Assembly: GCF_964355755.1 (NCBI RefSeq)
Contig: NC_092678.1
Location: forward strand, 17,330,922-17,394,921
Origin: Antedon mediterranea
Taxonomy: Eukaryota; Echinodermata; Crinoidea; Comatulida; Antedonidae
Direction: 5' to 3'
Length of the DNA: 64,000 nucleotides
Positions within the stretch are counted from its first letter, which is position 1. Every line of letters starts with the position of its first letter. Below are positions 34,568 to 47,910 of the stretch, piece by piece. Below the pieces are notes generated by a model that worked only from the letters and a program-made list of their open reading frames with translations, had not been told where the DNA came from and searched no databases. A program made the translations under genes and the position numbers.

Positions 34568-35737
34568 TGACGTTTTCATGAGAGGATTATATACTATTTG
34601 TTCCACGTGCACAATAAGCTTATAAAACTATTGCAGATTATACGTGAATTGGACCGGTGACGAGTCGGTGACAAACTGAACGGATCATCTAGGAGTTCTG
34701 AAACGTCTGGCCAAGTGCGCTCTCTTTGCGCAGTATTATACGGAGGCGTGTCTATTTTTGTTTTCGTATCTAATTTTGGCTTTAAAACATGTCAGCCCAA
34801 AACAATCGATACCCCTGGATCCGCCCCGTCAGAATATTGTCGATATAAAATGATGGAGGTTCAGACGTTATGTGGAACATTTAAATTGTATTATTTGTAT
34901 TCCCTCTTTAAACTTCATCTTAATTTCAATATAATAATATCAATGAAGTGATATTGTTTACTTAGAAGTGTGCCAGTTATTCAGCACTGAAGAAAACAAA
35001 ATCAGAAAAATTTAAACACATGTTACCAGGTTTTTTAAAACATTAATAAAGCTAAGTGTGTTAATTAATGAGATGTAAAGCACATTTTAGCATGAGGAAG
35101 TGAAAATATGTAGGGAGAGAAAACATAAAGTGTAGACACAGATATCACCTCACAAGCAATCTATTGCTGACCCAGTGTGAAGCCAGAAATCAAGAGTTGT
35201 TCCTGCTCCCCAATTATTGTGGTCCCTTTATTTATAAAACTTGAAAAGCAGAAAAAAGAGGAGGAGGTGTATGTTTGTTTGTTGGCAGACTATAACGCTG
35301 GTTAAGTTTATCTTACGGACAGGTAACGCTAATAATGTACGTACCACAACATTAGGTAACCGATGCGCCCCCATTATGACACGTGTGAATAAAGAACAAG
35401 TGCTATTCCACTGTACGGAGGGATAGCTACCCGATGCCTCTCATAATAATATTATTTTTCATTCAATAACATATACTAATAATAATTTACTTTAAAACAA
35501 ACGAATACAAGTAGGCATATCACTACACACAATACAACTACATACAGGAGCTTGTGTTAAAATAAAGGTTTATGGACCAATCATAATCAAACAAAAATGG
35601 GCATATTATATTATTTGAGTTTTGGATGAATATTCTGTCTTTGCAAAGGGTAAAAAATGATGTGACAATAAGTGTGGTTATATTACAACGAAAACATACT
35701 ATTTTCAAAAGTATGATAAACAAGAGAAAGCACTTAC

Positions 35738-35809
35738 AGTTGTGTCAATGATGTCAATCCATGAAACACATTTGCTGTTAATGTTGTTATTTGGTTAACG
35801 GACAACCAT
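35738..35809 (-). CDS. Leucine-rich-repeat exon, unit 2
   Basis: 72 nt, minus strand, ttttcag acceptor and gtaag donor, phase as in the exon at 7026. Reads WLSVNQITTLTANVFHGL then TSLTQL. The LRR core L-x-x-N-x-I-x-x-L is kept, and the P of the usual LP is replaced by T. Confidence 0.75.
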
Positions 35810-35954
35810 CTGAAAACCGTGAAAAATGCAATACATAAGTTTAGTTTTGGATGAATATTCTGTCTTTGCAAAGGATAAAAAATGAAATTATGTGACGACA
35901 ATAAGTGTGGTTTTATTACAACAAAAATATACTATTTTCAAAAGTATTATAAAC

Positions 35955-36013
35955 AAGTGAAACATTCGAACACATTTGCTGGTAATGTTGTTATTTGGTT
36001 ATTGGCCAACCAC
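35955..36013 (-). pseudogene. Truncated LRR exon, unit 2
   Basis: After a ctgaaaa/ttttcag border it reads WLANNQITTLPANVFECF and stops being LRR-like; 59 nt instead of 72, ending at a poor gtttat donor. Intact in frame, unlike its copies in units 1 and 3. Confidence 0.6.
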
Positions 36014-38198
36014 CTGAAAAATGTGAAAAATGTAATAAATAATATATACAGTACCAAGGGATAGGATGATAAAACATTATATATTTTATATATAATTTAG
36101 AAAAACAAACAAAACATAACAATAAATATCTTATTGTGCCAGCAGAGGTCAAGTCCAATTAGGCGTGTCACTCCAGAAGTGAAACCATTACAAGGTATAT
36201 ACAAGGACATACTAATACTTGTTTAATGTTACTTTAGCTCGTATTATCATTATTTGCATGTTTTAGCTGTTTTTCATTAACTTCTTCTACATGATATAAT
36301 TATATTTTATCTATATTTTACTGTAATCATGTTGTACTTTCCATATCATATGATGACATAGATCAATATCTACGATACAATACAACCGTTAAATGACGAT
36401 GATCCATGTGTTCTGCTATATTTTTACGTTTCGTTATGGCCGCCGATGGTGCTACAGTAACTGAATTAAATAGTCTTGAGTTCGAATAAACAATGCCAAA
36501 ATAGAAAAACTCAAAAAGAGCAAAAAGAAAGACATTACATTTGAACGTATTACGAATGAAACAGACATATTTCATTGAAGTATTAATTCCTAAAATAAAA
36601 TAATTGTTTTTATGAGGAAAAGAGTTAAACTGACGTTTTCATGAGAGGAAGATATATAATATTTGTTCCTCATGCAAAATAAGCTTATTACAACACTATT
36701 ACACTAAAGCATAAAGTTACACTTAACTGTGCTTTAAAATAAACATAATTAAAAGCATTACACAGTATAGGCCTAATAGTTCACCCGATAAAAATTTCTG
36801 ATTTGTCCAAATTTTTTTTAAAAAAATCTGACAAATATAAACATGAAGAAATAAAAAACAATGTCGTTAATATACATCAGACTTAAGAATAATGACATCA
36901 ATTTTCGATAATCATAAGGACGAGTTCTCGAATGATTATCTCATTTGTGCCCATGGAATTGATATTTCCTAAGTTCACCTAACTACGGAGGAATAACGCA
37001 TTTATATTATGACTACATTAATCATAATGTTTAATGATGCTGTGTTATCGAATTTTCTATGTTACTGGAGAAATCGGGATACAATACCGATAACCAGGTG
37101 TGTTAGACCAGAATACGTTACTCCGGCTTAAAATGGAGGTATTTGCTTTAACCACGTTCTGAAATGTGTCTGTAAGATTATGTTAGGCAAAAACAACACC
37201 TTGTATACCATAGCAGCCTGGTGTAGAGACCTATGTATTGCCTTCGCTAAATCCTTTCTTAAACTTGTTCCCACTTATACCTTCTGGAGAAATGTTATCC
37301 ATAGATATAACCCTAATATACTGCTGATTGGATTCGTCATATTATAATTGTAACACAATGTGTCATAAGAACTGTTCGTTATACCTTGGTAGTAAGTGGT
37401 GCAATTAATTAAAGAATTATATGATTTGTAAATAGTTTACACAAAGTGCAACACAGTGTGACGTATTATCTGCTACAATATCTAATGATTACACATTTTT
37501 AATAATTATGTAAATTCTCATTTAATAAAACACTTATAATAACAAATTACCGTATTAAACGTACAAATCAAAGTATAAAAACAATAAGTATATACAGTAC
37601 GAACAGAAATTACGATAATAAAGTGTCTATTTATTAATTTCGAAATACAAAAAAAAAATAAAAACAAATTATTTATATTGTGCCAACAGAGGCCAAAAAG
37701 ACTTATGTCCAATTAGGCGTGTCACTCTGACAGTGAAACAATTACAAGGTATAATTGATATAATACTAATTTAATGTTACTTTATCTCGTATTATCATTT
37801 CATGTTTTAGCTGTTTTTCATTAACTGTCTTTGCATGATTATAACAATGTTTTATCTAGATTGACTGTAATCATGTTGTACTTTCCATATCATATGATTT
37901 CTCGTATTATCATTATTTGCATGTTTTAGCTGTTTTTCATATGATTTCTAGATGTATTTCAATATCTACGATACAATACAACCGTTAAATGACGATGATC
38001 CATGTATTCTGCTATATTTTTATTTTTCATTATGGCCGCCGATGGTGCTACAGTAACTGAATTAAAGAGACAAAACAATGCCAAAATAGAAAAACTCAAA
38101 AAGAGCAAAAAGAGAGATATTACATTTGAACGTATTACACATGAAACAGACATATTTCATAGAAGTATTAATTCCTAAAACAAAATAATTGTTTTTAT

Positions 38199-38227
38199 GT
38201 TTAACTCTATGCCTCATAGAGTTAAAC
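38199..38227. repeat. Hairpin, 13-bp stem
   Basis: gtttaactctatg - cct - catagagttaaac: a perfect 13-bp inverted repeat with a 3-nt spacer. The paralogous sequence at about 57148 has only the right half (ggcatagagttaaac). Confidence 0.92.
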
Positions 38228-38286
38228 TGACGTTTTCATGATATGAAGATATATACTATTTGTTCCACGTGCACAATAAGCTTATA

Positions 38287-38863
38287 TACTCATGGTTTGT
38301 GAAAGAATATTTCATTATTCCAATGTCACAACTAAAATGGGAAGAGTACTTCAATGATAACAACATTGATTGGAAAACTTCTTGGTTACGGAAAGTATGT
38401 AAAATGAAAGATAAGAAACTAGCACAATTCAATTATAAGATGTTACATAGAATACTGCCTACCAACAAACGGCTGTACCAGTGGAAAGTTAAGGAAACAC
38501 AAACGTGTGACAAATGTGGAGAAATTGAAAATGAAAATCATTTGTTTTTTAGTTGTGGATTTATTCAGAAATATTGGAGGAAAATGTTTAGTATCTTTGT
38601 AAGTTTAAATCACAATAATATATCATTTAAACAATTAATACTAGGAACGGGAGATAAGCTAATAGATTATATTTACACTTTTTCAGCAATATACTATTTA
38701 TAGAATAAAAATGTTATCTGCACTAAATAAGCCAGTGGGTAAATCTTTATGGAATTCATTTAAAAGCAATATGTTATATATCATTGAATGTGAAACATAT
38801 AAAAATAAAGAAACAAGTATAGAAAAATGGGTAGCTTTAAGAAATAAGATTATGATAATATAA
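38287..38863 (+). pseudogene. LINE ORF2 C-terminus, frameshifted
   Basis: Reads from the truncation point with SQLKWEEYF, KLAQFNYKMLHRILPTNKR, the zinc-binding CDKCGEIENENHLFFSC and YWRK, the zf-RVT-like tail of L1/Tx1 LINEs. A one-base shift near 38690 ends that frame at 38703. Homology to the fragment at 7833-8594 continues in another frame (SALNKPVGKSLWNSFKSN) to TAA at 38861-38863. Confidence 0.75.
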
Positions 38864-39234
38864 TTTCTAATTTGATACGATTAACCGAAAAAGAATTACA
38901 GTGATACGGGTTACTGGTGGTACTGAGCTATTATTGGTTTTTTTTATCATGTATATAAATATATTGTATAATCCGGGTTGTAAAATGAAAACAAACAAAT
39001 GAAAATGTGTGAACTATTTTAAAACGGGATAGATGATAATGATGATCCTGTCAAGTGTATAACAAATATAAGAAAAGTAATGAAAAAAGGAGTAATACAG
39101 AATTCATAATATGTAAAAATGTTACTTATGAACTGTAACGACATTTACAAGTTAAATAATACGATTTTATGTAATATGAGATAATATGAATGTGAATAAA
39201 AGTGGTGTTTGCGCCACAAAAGAGAAAAAAAAAA
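38287..39234 (+). mobile_element. Second 5'-truncated LINE tail
   Basis: Interrupts unit 2 after cttata. Body: end of a LINE ORF2 (to 38863), about 340 bp of 3' UTR, hairpin at 39202-39217 and a 10-nt poly(A) at 39225-39234. The unit sequence resumes at tgtgttaattaatgag. About 430 bp found in unit 3 (about 44463-44895) are absent, so insertion was accompanied by a deletion. Confidence 0.8.
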
Positions 39235-41946
39235 TGTGTTAATTAATGAGATGTAAAGCACATTTTAGCATGAGAAAGTGAAAATATGGAGGGAAAGAAA
39301 ACATAAAGTGTAGACACAATTATCACCTCACAAGCAATCTATTGCTGACCCAGTGTGAAGCCAGAAATCAAGAGTTGTTCCTGCTCCCCAATTATTGTGG
39401 TCCCTTTATTTATAAAACTTGAAAAGCAGAAAAAGGGGAGGAGGTGTATGTTTGTTTGTTGGCAGACTATAACGCTGGTTCAGATTTTAAGTTAAGTTTA
39501 TCTTACGGACGGATAACGCTAATAATGTACGTACCACAACATTAGGTAACCGATGCGCCCCCATTATGACACGTGTCAATAAAGAACAAGTGCTATTCCA
39601 CTGTACGGAAGGATAGCTACCCAATGCCTCTCATAATAACATTATTTTTCATTCAATAACATATACTAATAATGATGATAATAATTTACTCTAAAACAAA
39701 CGAATACAAGTAGGCCTCATTACACACAATACAACTACATACAGGAGCTTGTGTTAAAATAAAGGTTTAGTGATCAATCATAATCAAACAAAAACGGGCA
39801 TATTATATTATTTTAGTTTTGGATGAATATTCTGTCTTTACAAAGGTTACACCCCCCGGGGAAATTTGGCGACCGGCACTCCAAAAAGCTGGTAACATCC
39901 CTGCGTTATTATATGAATACCTGCAAATATTGAAAAAAAAGACACACATTTCAAACTGATTGATTTAAAACAATATATTAATAATAATACTGTACAACAA
40001 TACAATAAATAGATAACCACTACATTTGTCTGATATATTTCACAGTAGGCCTACAGTTATTTGTATTCAGCATTTCAGTGGGCGATTTAGACTTCGTTTG
40101 GCACTCGAAACAATGTCAAATGAAAGGCAAGCTAATATTGCCATGAGGAGGTGCAAATCTGAGGGAGCAGAAAATATAAAGTGAACAATTCCAAACAGAT
40201 ATCACCTCAACTTTATTTATAAAACTTGAAAATCAGAAAAAAAAGGGGAGAAGATAGTGTATTATTTGTGGTTGTTGCCAGATGCCTAAACTCTAGAAAA
40301 TGATAAATTAAGTTTATCTTACGGACGGATAACGCTAATAATAACAATTATTAATTCATAGTTATGCTTTATAGCTTTTTGAGGGTTTTTTTTCGTGCAC
40401 TTAGAAGAACTTATTTAAAGTGCATTTTAAGTATTGTTTTTCTTCTAGATTATTTCAGTCATCACAATAGTTAATGTTTGTTTAATTTGGAGGTTCAGAC
40501 TTAAACACAAAGTACCAATGTATAAAGTGCACTATGCTGTGTGAAATAAAACTGAAACTGAATGTACGTACCACCACATTAGGTAACCGATGCGCCCTCA
40601 TTATGACGATTTTTTTAGAGAAAGATACAAACCATCTGTTGCGCGTGCGAATAAAGAACACGTGCAGCTATTCCACCGTACGAAGTGAAAGATAACAAAT
40701 GCCTCTCATAATAACATTATTTTTCATTTAATAATATTTACTAATAATGATAATAACAACTAGATTTGAACTCGTAACTATGGACGAGTTAGGTTATCCG
40801 CAGCGAAAATGCCACGTGTACGTCATACTTTAGAATATTGCGCACAGAAAAACGATTATGCCATTGAAAAAATGTTAGTGTGCTCTCAATTATATGTCAC
40901 GTCTAAGTATATAGAGTATACACTATATATCTGTATACGTACTACAACCAGTGCAGAATAGGTGAAAATACCGGGACCCGCTTTGTCATCCAATTTTTAC
41001 CATGATGATGTCATCAAAATGAAACACGTAGATAGCAATTTTGGAAGGAAATTATCTGAGCAACAACATATCGTGTTGAAAAAATTTGGATACGTAGAAT
41101 ACGGAAGCGCGCTCTTTTAAATGTCATGAACTATGACGCAAAATATGAAATTACGACTTTTATAATTGAACTGGCCATATGATGACGTCACAACATCCAA
41201 ATCGCATAATTTGTACATGATTTCCAGCTTCCAGAAAACGTTTTAATCATGTGTATCACTTTTTATTCTGATGAGCTATAATAAATTTAAATTTATTGGA
41301 ATGATGAAAAAAAATGATCAAAGTTATTCACGCTTTTGAACATGATGAAGTCATCGCAATTTTAAAAATTGTAAATCAAGCGAAAGATAATTGATTGACC
41401 TAGACAATATAAAAAAATGGTGGGAAATGGAATATGGATAAGTGGAGATGCGTTCTATTAAATGTGATGAGCTATGACAAAAGAGACAACAATCCTATAT
41501 TTTATATTCGAGTGGCCATACGATGACGTCACAATGTCTAGTTAGCCATATTGATACATGATCCGATATCAACAACTCATCTACTTCCAGAATATGTAAA
41601 AAAATAAACTTCACCATGTAGTTTAGAAACTATGACTGTTTTAAAAAAGGCATAATTATGACGATTTATTTTACTTTTTCAGCAAAAACGAGCGCAAATT
41701 GTCCAATTCGACGTGCTCGTACGACGTGATTTTAAGTCGAAATTGTTTGAAAGCTGGTAAAATTACTAGAAAATACTGGAAAAACATAAATCACGCGAAA
41801 AAAAATAACATTTACTAATAATGATAATAATAATTATACGAATAGGAAAAAGGGTAAAAAATAAAATAATGTGACAATAAGTGTGGTTACATTACAACGA
41901 AAATATACTATTTTCAAAAGTATGATAAACAAGAGAAGGCACTCAC

Positions 41947-42018
41947 AGTGCTGTCAATGATGTCAAACCATCAAACACATTGGCTGGTAATGTTGTTATT
42001 TGGTTATAGGACAACGAT
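41947..42018 (-). CDS. Leucine-rich-repeat exon, unit 3
   Basis: 72 nt, minus strand, same borders as 7026-7097. Reads the same LRR (LSYNQITTLPANVFDGL) with a synonymous-level difference near the donor. Followed at 42161-42220 by the frameshifted second exon seen also in unit 1. Confidence 0.75.
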
Positions 42019-42160
42019 CTGAAAACCGAGAAAAATGCAATACATAAGTTTAGTTTTGGATGAATATTCTGTCTTTGCAAAGGATAAAAAATGAAATTAT
42101 GTGACAATAAGTGTGGTTTTATTACAACGAAAATATACTATTTTCAAAAGTATTATAAAC

Positions 42161-42220
42161 AAGTGAAACATTCGAACACATTTGCTGGTAATTGTTGTTA
42201 TTTGGTTATTGGCCAACCAC
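42161..42220 (-). pseudogene. Decayed LRR exon, unit 3
   Basis: Same extra A and truncated end as 7240-7299 in unit 1. Confidence 0.6.
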
Positions 42221-44373
42221 CTGAAAATTGTGAAAAATGTAATAAATAATATATACAGTACCAAGGGATAGGATGATAAAACATTATATATTTTATATAT
42301 AATTTAGAAAAACAAACAAAACATAACAATAAATATCTTATTGTGCTAGCAGAGGTCAAGTCCAATTAGGCGTGTCATTCCAGAAGTGAAACCATTACAA
42401 GGTATATACAAGGACATACTAATACTTGTTTAATGTTACTTTAGCTCGTATTATCATGTTATTTGCATGTTTTAGCTGTTTTTCATTAACTTCTTCTACA
42501 TGATATATAATTATGTTTTATCTATATTTTACTGTAATCATGTTGTACTTTGCATATCATATGATGACATAGATCAATATCTACGATACAATACAACAGT
42601 TAAATGACGATGATCCATGTGTTCTGCTATATTTTTACGTTTCGTTATGGCCGCCGATGGTGCTACAGTAACTGAATTAAATAGTCTTGAGTTCGCATAA
42701 ACAATGCCAAAATAGAAAAACTCAAAAAGAGCAAAAAGAAAGATATTACATTTGAACGTATTACGCATGAAACAGACATATTTCATTGAAGTATTAATTC
42801 CTAAAATAAAATAATTGTTTTATGAGGAAAAGAGTTAAACTGACGTTTTCATGAGAGGAAGATATATAATATTTGTTCCTCATGCAAAATAAGCTTATTA
42901 CAACACTATTACACTAAAGCATAAAGTTACACTTAACTGTGCTTTAAAATAAACATAATTAAAAGCATTACACAGTATAGGCCTAATAGTTTACCCGATA
43001 AAAATTTCTGATTTGTCCAAATTTCTTTTAAAAAAATCTGACAAATATAAACATGAAGAAATAAGAAACAATGTCGTTAATATACATCAGACGTAAGAAT
43101 AATGACATCAATTTTCGATAATCATAAGGACGAGTTTTCGAATGATTCTCTCATTTGTGCCCATGGAATTGATATTTCCTAAGTTCACCTAACTACGGAG
43201 GATTAACGCTTTTATATTATGACTACATTAATCATAATGTTTAATGATGCTGTGTTATCGAATTGTCTATGTTACTGGAGAAATCGGGATACAGTACCAA
43301 TAATCAGGTGTGTTAGACCGGAATACGTTACTCCGGCTTAAAATGGAGGTCTTTGCTTCAACCACGTTCTGAAATGTGTCTGTAAGATTATGTTAGGCAA
43401 AAACAACACCTTGTATACCATAGCAGCCTGGTGTAGAGACCTATGTATTGCCTTCGCTAAATCCTTTCTTAAACTTGTTCCCACTTATACCTTCTAGAGG
43501 AATGTTATCCATAGATATAACCCTAATATACTGCTGATTGGATTCGTCATATTATAATTGTAACACAATGTGTCATAGAACTGTTCGTTATACCATGGTA
43601 GTATGTGGTGCAATTAATTAAAGAATTATATGAGTTGTAAATAGTTTACACAAAGTGCAACACAGTGTGACGTATTATCTGCTACAATATCTAATGATTA
43701 CACATTTTTAATAATTATGTAAATTCTCATTTAATAAAACATACCACTTATAATAACAAATTACCGTATTAAACGTACAAATCAAAGTATAAAAACAATA
43801 AGTATATAGTACCAACGGAAATTACGATAAAAAAATATCTATTTATTAATTTCGAATATACAAAAAAAAAAATAACAACAAACTATCTATATTGTGCCAA
43901 CAGAGGCCAAAAAGGCTTAGGTCCAATTAGGCGTGTCACTCTGACAGTGAAACAATTACAAGGTATAATTGATATAATACTAATGTTAATGTTACTTTAT
44001 CTCGTATTATCATTTCATGTTTTTCATTAACTGTCTTTGCATGATTATAACAATGTTTTATCTAGATTGACTGTAATCATGTTGTACTTTCCATATCATA
44101 TGATTTCTAGACATAGATCAATATCTACGATACCGGTACAATACAACCGTTAAATGACGATGATCCATGTATTCTGCTATATTTTTATTTTTCATTATGG
44201 CCGCCGATGTTGCTACAGTAACTGAATTAAATACCGTAATCGCATAAACAATGTCAAAATAGAAAAACTCAAAAAGAGCAAAAAAAAAAAGATATTACAT
44301 TTGAACGTATTACACATGAAACAGACATATTTCATAGAAGTATTAATTCCTAAAACAAAATAATTGTTTTTAT

Positions 44374-44402
44374 GTTTAACTCTATGCCTAATAGAGTTAA
44401 AC
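44374..44402. repeat. Hairpin, 12-bp stem
   Basis: gtttaactctat - gccta - atagagttaaac, paralogous to 38199-38227, one pair shorter by a substitution. Confidence 0.9.
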
Positions 44403-45467
44403 TGACGTTTTCATGAGATGAAGATATATACTATTTGTTCCACGTGCACAATAAGCTTATAAAACTATTGCAGATTATACGTGAATCGGACCGGTGACGA
44501 GTCGGTGACAAACCGAACGGATCATCCAGGAGTTCTGAAACGTCTGGCCAAGTGCGCTCTCTTTGCGCAGTATTATACGGAGGCGTGTCTATTTTTGTTT
44601 TCGTATCTAATTTTGGCTTTAAAAACATGTCAGCCCAAAATAATCGCTACCCCTGGATCCGCCCCGTCGGAATATTGTCGATATAAAATGATGGAGGTTC
44701 AGACGTTCTGTGGTACATTTAAATTGTATTATTTGTATTCCCTCTTTAAACTTCATCTTAATTTCAATATAATAATATCAATTAAGTAATATTGTTTACT
44801 TAGAAGTGTGCCAGTTATTAAGCACTGAAGAAAACAAAATCAGAAAAATGTAAACACATGTTACCAGGTTTTTTTAAAACATTAATAAAGCTAAGTGTGT
44901 TAATTAATGAGATGTAAAGCACATTTTAGCATGAGGAAGTGAAAATATGGAGGGAAAGAAAACATAAAGTGTAGACACAGATATCACCTCACAAGCAATC
45001 TATTGCTGACCCAGTGTGAAGCTAGAAATCAAGAGTTGTTCCTGCTCCCCAATTATTGTGGTCCCTTTATCTATAAAACTTGAAAAGCAGAAAAAAGAGG
45101 AGGAGGTGTATGTTTGTTTGTTGGCAGACTATAACGCTGGTTCAGATTTTAAGTTAAGTTTATCTTACGGACAGATAACGCTAATAATGTACGTACCACA
45201 ACATTAGGTAACCGATGCGCCCCCATTATGACACGTGTGAATAAAGAACAAGTGCTATTCCACTGTACGGAAGGATAGCTAACCGATGCCTCTCATAATA
45301 ATATTATTTTTCATTCAATAACATATACTAATAATGATAATAATAATTTACTTTAAAACAAACGAAAGGTTGTAGTCAAGAGGCAGGAAACTGCAGGTGT
45401 TGTTTATTGCCTTTAGACATAAACAGGTACCACCGTACGAGAATCGGGTGTCCAACGGACGAGTACC

Positions 45468-45785
45468 ATGTGTGTATATCGGGAACAAAGCTATTATAAA
45501 GTGTACAGATTTTACAGACTATGTCTACGACACATAATATGTTGTATGACAAGAATTAATGAATATGAGTCCGATAATTGTACAGAGTATCAAACAACTA
45601 CATGTGGATTATTAAACATTTTGACAAACATAGCGTTTCATACGTATAGTACGTGTACACACTTTATAGAAAACATTGAAACGCGACAACAGAAAAAAGA
45701 CAATAACAGAGACTTGGGACAAGTCTATACAGTATTAATTTACAGTATTGAAAGTGATGAAGCAAAAGCAGAAAATGCACCTTGA
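45468..45785 (+). CDS. Conserved 105-codon ORF, second copy
   Basis: Same length as 4656-4973 with roughly ten amino-acid differences and no frame damage. No family recognised. See that entry for composition and doubts. Confidence 0.25.
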   Translation: MCVYREQSYYKVYRFYRLCLRHIICCMTRINEYESDNCTEYQTTTCGLLNILTNIAFHTYSTCTHFIENIETRQQKKDNNRDLGQVYTVLIYSIESDEAKAENAP

Positions 45786-47838
45786 TCTATGGTAGTTATG
45801 GCATTATCGTTTAAATACCTACAGATATTGAAAAAAAAAAGACATTTCAAATTATTAATAATAATACTGTACAACAATACAATAAATAGACAACCACTAC
45901 ATTTGTCTGCTATATTTCACAGTACAGTTATTTGTATTCAGCATTTCAGTGGGCGATTTAGACTTCGTCTGGCACTCGAAACAATGTCAAATGAAAGGCA
46001 GACTAATATTGCCGAGAGGAGGTGCAAATCTGAGGGAGCGGAAAATATAAAGTGTACAATTCCAAACAGATATCACCTCAACTTTATTTATAAAACTTGA
46101 AAATCAGAAAAAAAGGGGAGAAGGTAGTGTATTATTTGTGGTTGTTGCCAGATGCCTAAACTCTAGAAAATGATAAATTAAGTTTATCTTACGGACGGAT
46201 AACGCTAATAATAACAATTATTAATTCATAGTTATGCTTTATAGCTTTTTGAGGTTTTTTTTCGTGCACTTAGAAGAACTTATTTAAAGTGCATTTTAAG
46301 TATTGTTTTTCTTCTAGATTATTTCAGTCATCACAATAGTTAATGTTTGTTTTATTTGGAGGTTCAGACTTTAAACACAAAGTACAAATATACAGTATAA
46401 AGTGCACTATGCTGTGTGAAATAAAACTGAAACTGAATGTACGTACCACCACATTAGGTAACCGATGCGCTCTCATTATGACGTTTTTTATAAGAGAAAG
46501 ATACAAACCATGTGTTGCGCGTGCGAATAAAGAACAAGTGCAGCTATTCCACCGTACGGAGGGAAAGATAACCAATGCCTCTCATAATAACATTATTTTT
46601 CATTTAATAATATTTACTAGTAATGGTAATAACAACTAGATTTTAACTCGTCACTATGAACGAGTTAAGTTATCCGCAGCACAAACGCCACGTGCACGTC
46701 ATACTTTAGAATATTGCGCACACAGAAAAACGATTATGCCATTTAAAAAATGTTAGTGTGCTCTCTATTTTGTGTCACGTCTAAGTATATAGAGTATACA
46801 CTATATCTCTGTATACGTACTACATACAGTGCAGAATAGATGAAAATACCGGAACCCGCGTTTTCATCCAATTTTTACAATGATGATGATGATACAATGT
46901 GATAGCAATTTTGCAAGGAAATTATCTGAGCAACAACGTATCAACGTGTTGAATAAATTTGGATACGTAGAATACGGAAACACGCTCTTTTAAATGTCAT
47001 GAACTATGACGCAAAATATGAAATTAATTAAAATTAATTATAATTGAACTGGCCATATGATGACGTCACAACATTCGATTCGCATAATTTGTACATGAAT
47101 TCCTATCTACAATTCAACAGCTTCCAGAAAACGTTTTAATCATGAGTATCACTTTTTATTCTGAGGAGCTATAATAAATTTAAATTTATTGGAATGATGA
47201 AAAAAAGTGACCAAAGTTATTCACGCTTTTGAACATGATGAAGTCATCACAATTTTAAAAGTGGTAAATCATGCGAAAGATAATTGATTGACCTAAACAA
47301 TATAAACATATGGGGGAAAATGGAATATGGATAACTGGAGATGCGCTCTATTAAATGTCATGAGCTATGACAAAAGAGACAAAAATCCTATATTTTATAT
47401 TCGAGTGGCCATACGATGACGTCACAATGTCTAGTTAGCCATATTGATACATGATCCGATATCAATAACTCATATACTTCCAGAATATGTAAAAAAAAAA
47501 CTTCACCATGTAGTTTAGAAACTATGACTGTTTTAAAAAAGGCATAATTTTGACGATTTTTTTTTACTTTTTCATCAAAAACGGGCGCAAATTGTCCAAT
47601 TCGACGTGCTCGTATGACGTGATTTTAATTCGAAATTGTTTGAAAGCTGTTAAAATTACTAGAAAAGGCTGAAAAAACATAAATCACTTGAAAAAAATAA
47701 CATTTACTAATAATGATAATAATATTTATACGAATAGGGCAAAGGGTAAAAAATAAAATGATGTGACAATAAGTGTGGTTATATTACAACGAAAATATAC
47801 TACTTTCAAAAGTATGATAAACAAGAGCAAACACTCAC

Positions 47839-47910
47839 AGTTCTGTCAATGATGTCAAACCTTCAAACACATTCTCTGTTAATGTAGTTATTTGGTTATG
47901 GTTTAACCAC
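47839..47910 (-). CDS. Leucine-rich-repeat exon, unit 4
   Basis: 72 nt, minus strand, acceptor ttttcag, donor gtgagt, same phase. Reads WLNHNQITTLTENVFEGL then TSLTEL. Differences from the other units are spread over variable LRR positions, whereas consensus positions (L, N, I, L, F, L) are kept. Confidence 0.78.

Larger units (their letters stand above)
4555..35520. repeat. LRR array unit 1 (with three nested insertions)
   Basis: First of four tandem units. Its start (aggttgtagtcaagaggc) recurs at 45366 in unit 4. Segments 4981-7832, 9268-10479, 13906-14230 and 34473-35500 match units 2-4 in the same order. Removing the LINE tail, the fold-back element and the Ty3 element leaves about 5.9 kb. 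By eye, identity to unit 3 around 5840-7740 is very high (roughly 98% in sampled stretches), and to unit 4 lower (about 92%). The unit contains minus-strand LRR exons at 7026-7097 and 7240-7299 and two copies of a conserved segment with antisense short ORFs (about 7653-7750 and 14046-14140). Confidence 0.85.
35521..39880. repeat. LRR array unit 2 (with a LINE tail)
   Basis: Matches unit 1 segments 6950-7832, 9268-10475 and onward in order, but lacks the part equivalent to about 4555-6900. Contains LRR exons at 35738 and 35955 and two copies of the conserved short-ORF segment (36363 and 37959). The copy around 38130-38150 is the empty site for the Ty3 insertion. A non-unit stretch (about 39847-39900, ccccccgggg...) lies at the junction with unit 3. 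Confidence 0.85.
39881..45361. repeat. LRR array unit 3 (uninterrupted)
   Basis: About 5.5 kb without a large insertion, the best template for the unit. 39904-42750 parallels 4981-7832, 42800-44020 parallels 9268-10475, and 44040-45360 parallels 13906-14230 plus 34473-35500. Contains LRR exons at 41947 and about 42161 and two copies of the conserved segment (about 42574 and 44115). A conserved minus-strand ORF (44431-44628) recurs in units 1 and 4 without a recognised family. Confidence 0.85.

Noticed and set aside
46324-46639. Overlapping ORFs on both strands (83 and 98 codons), also at 5548-5842
   Set aside because: Shared between units only because the DNA is duplicated; no family motif, and the unit 3 copy is damaged in both frames.
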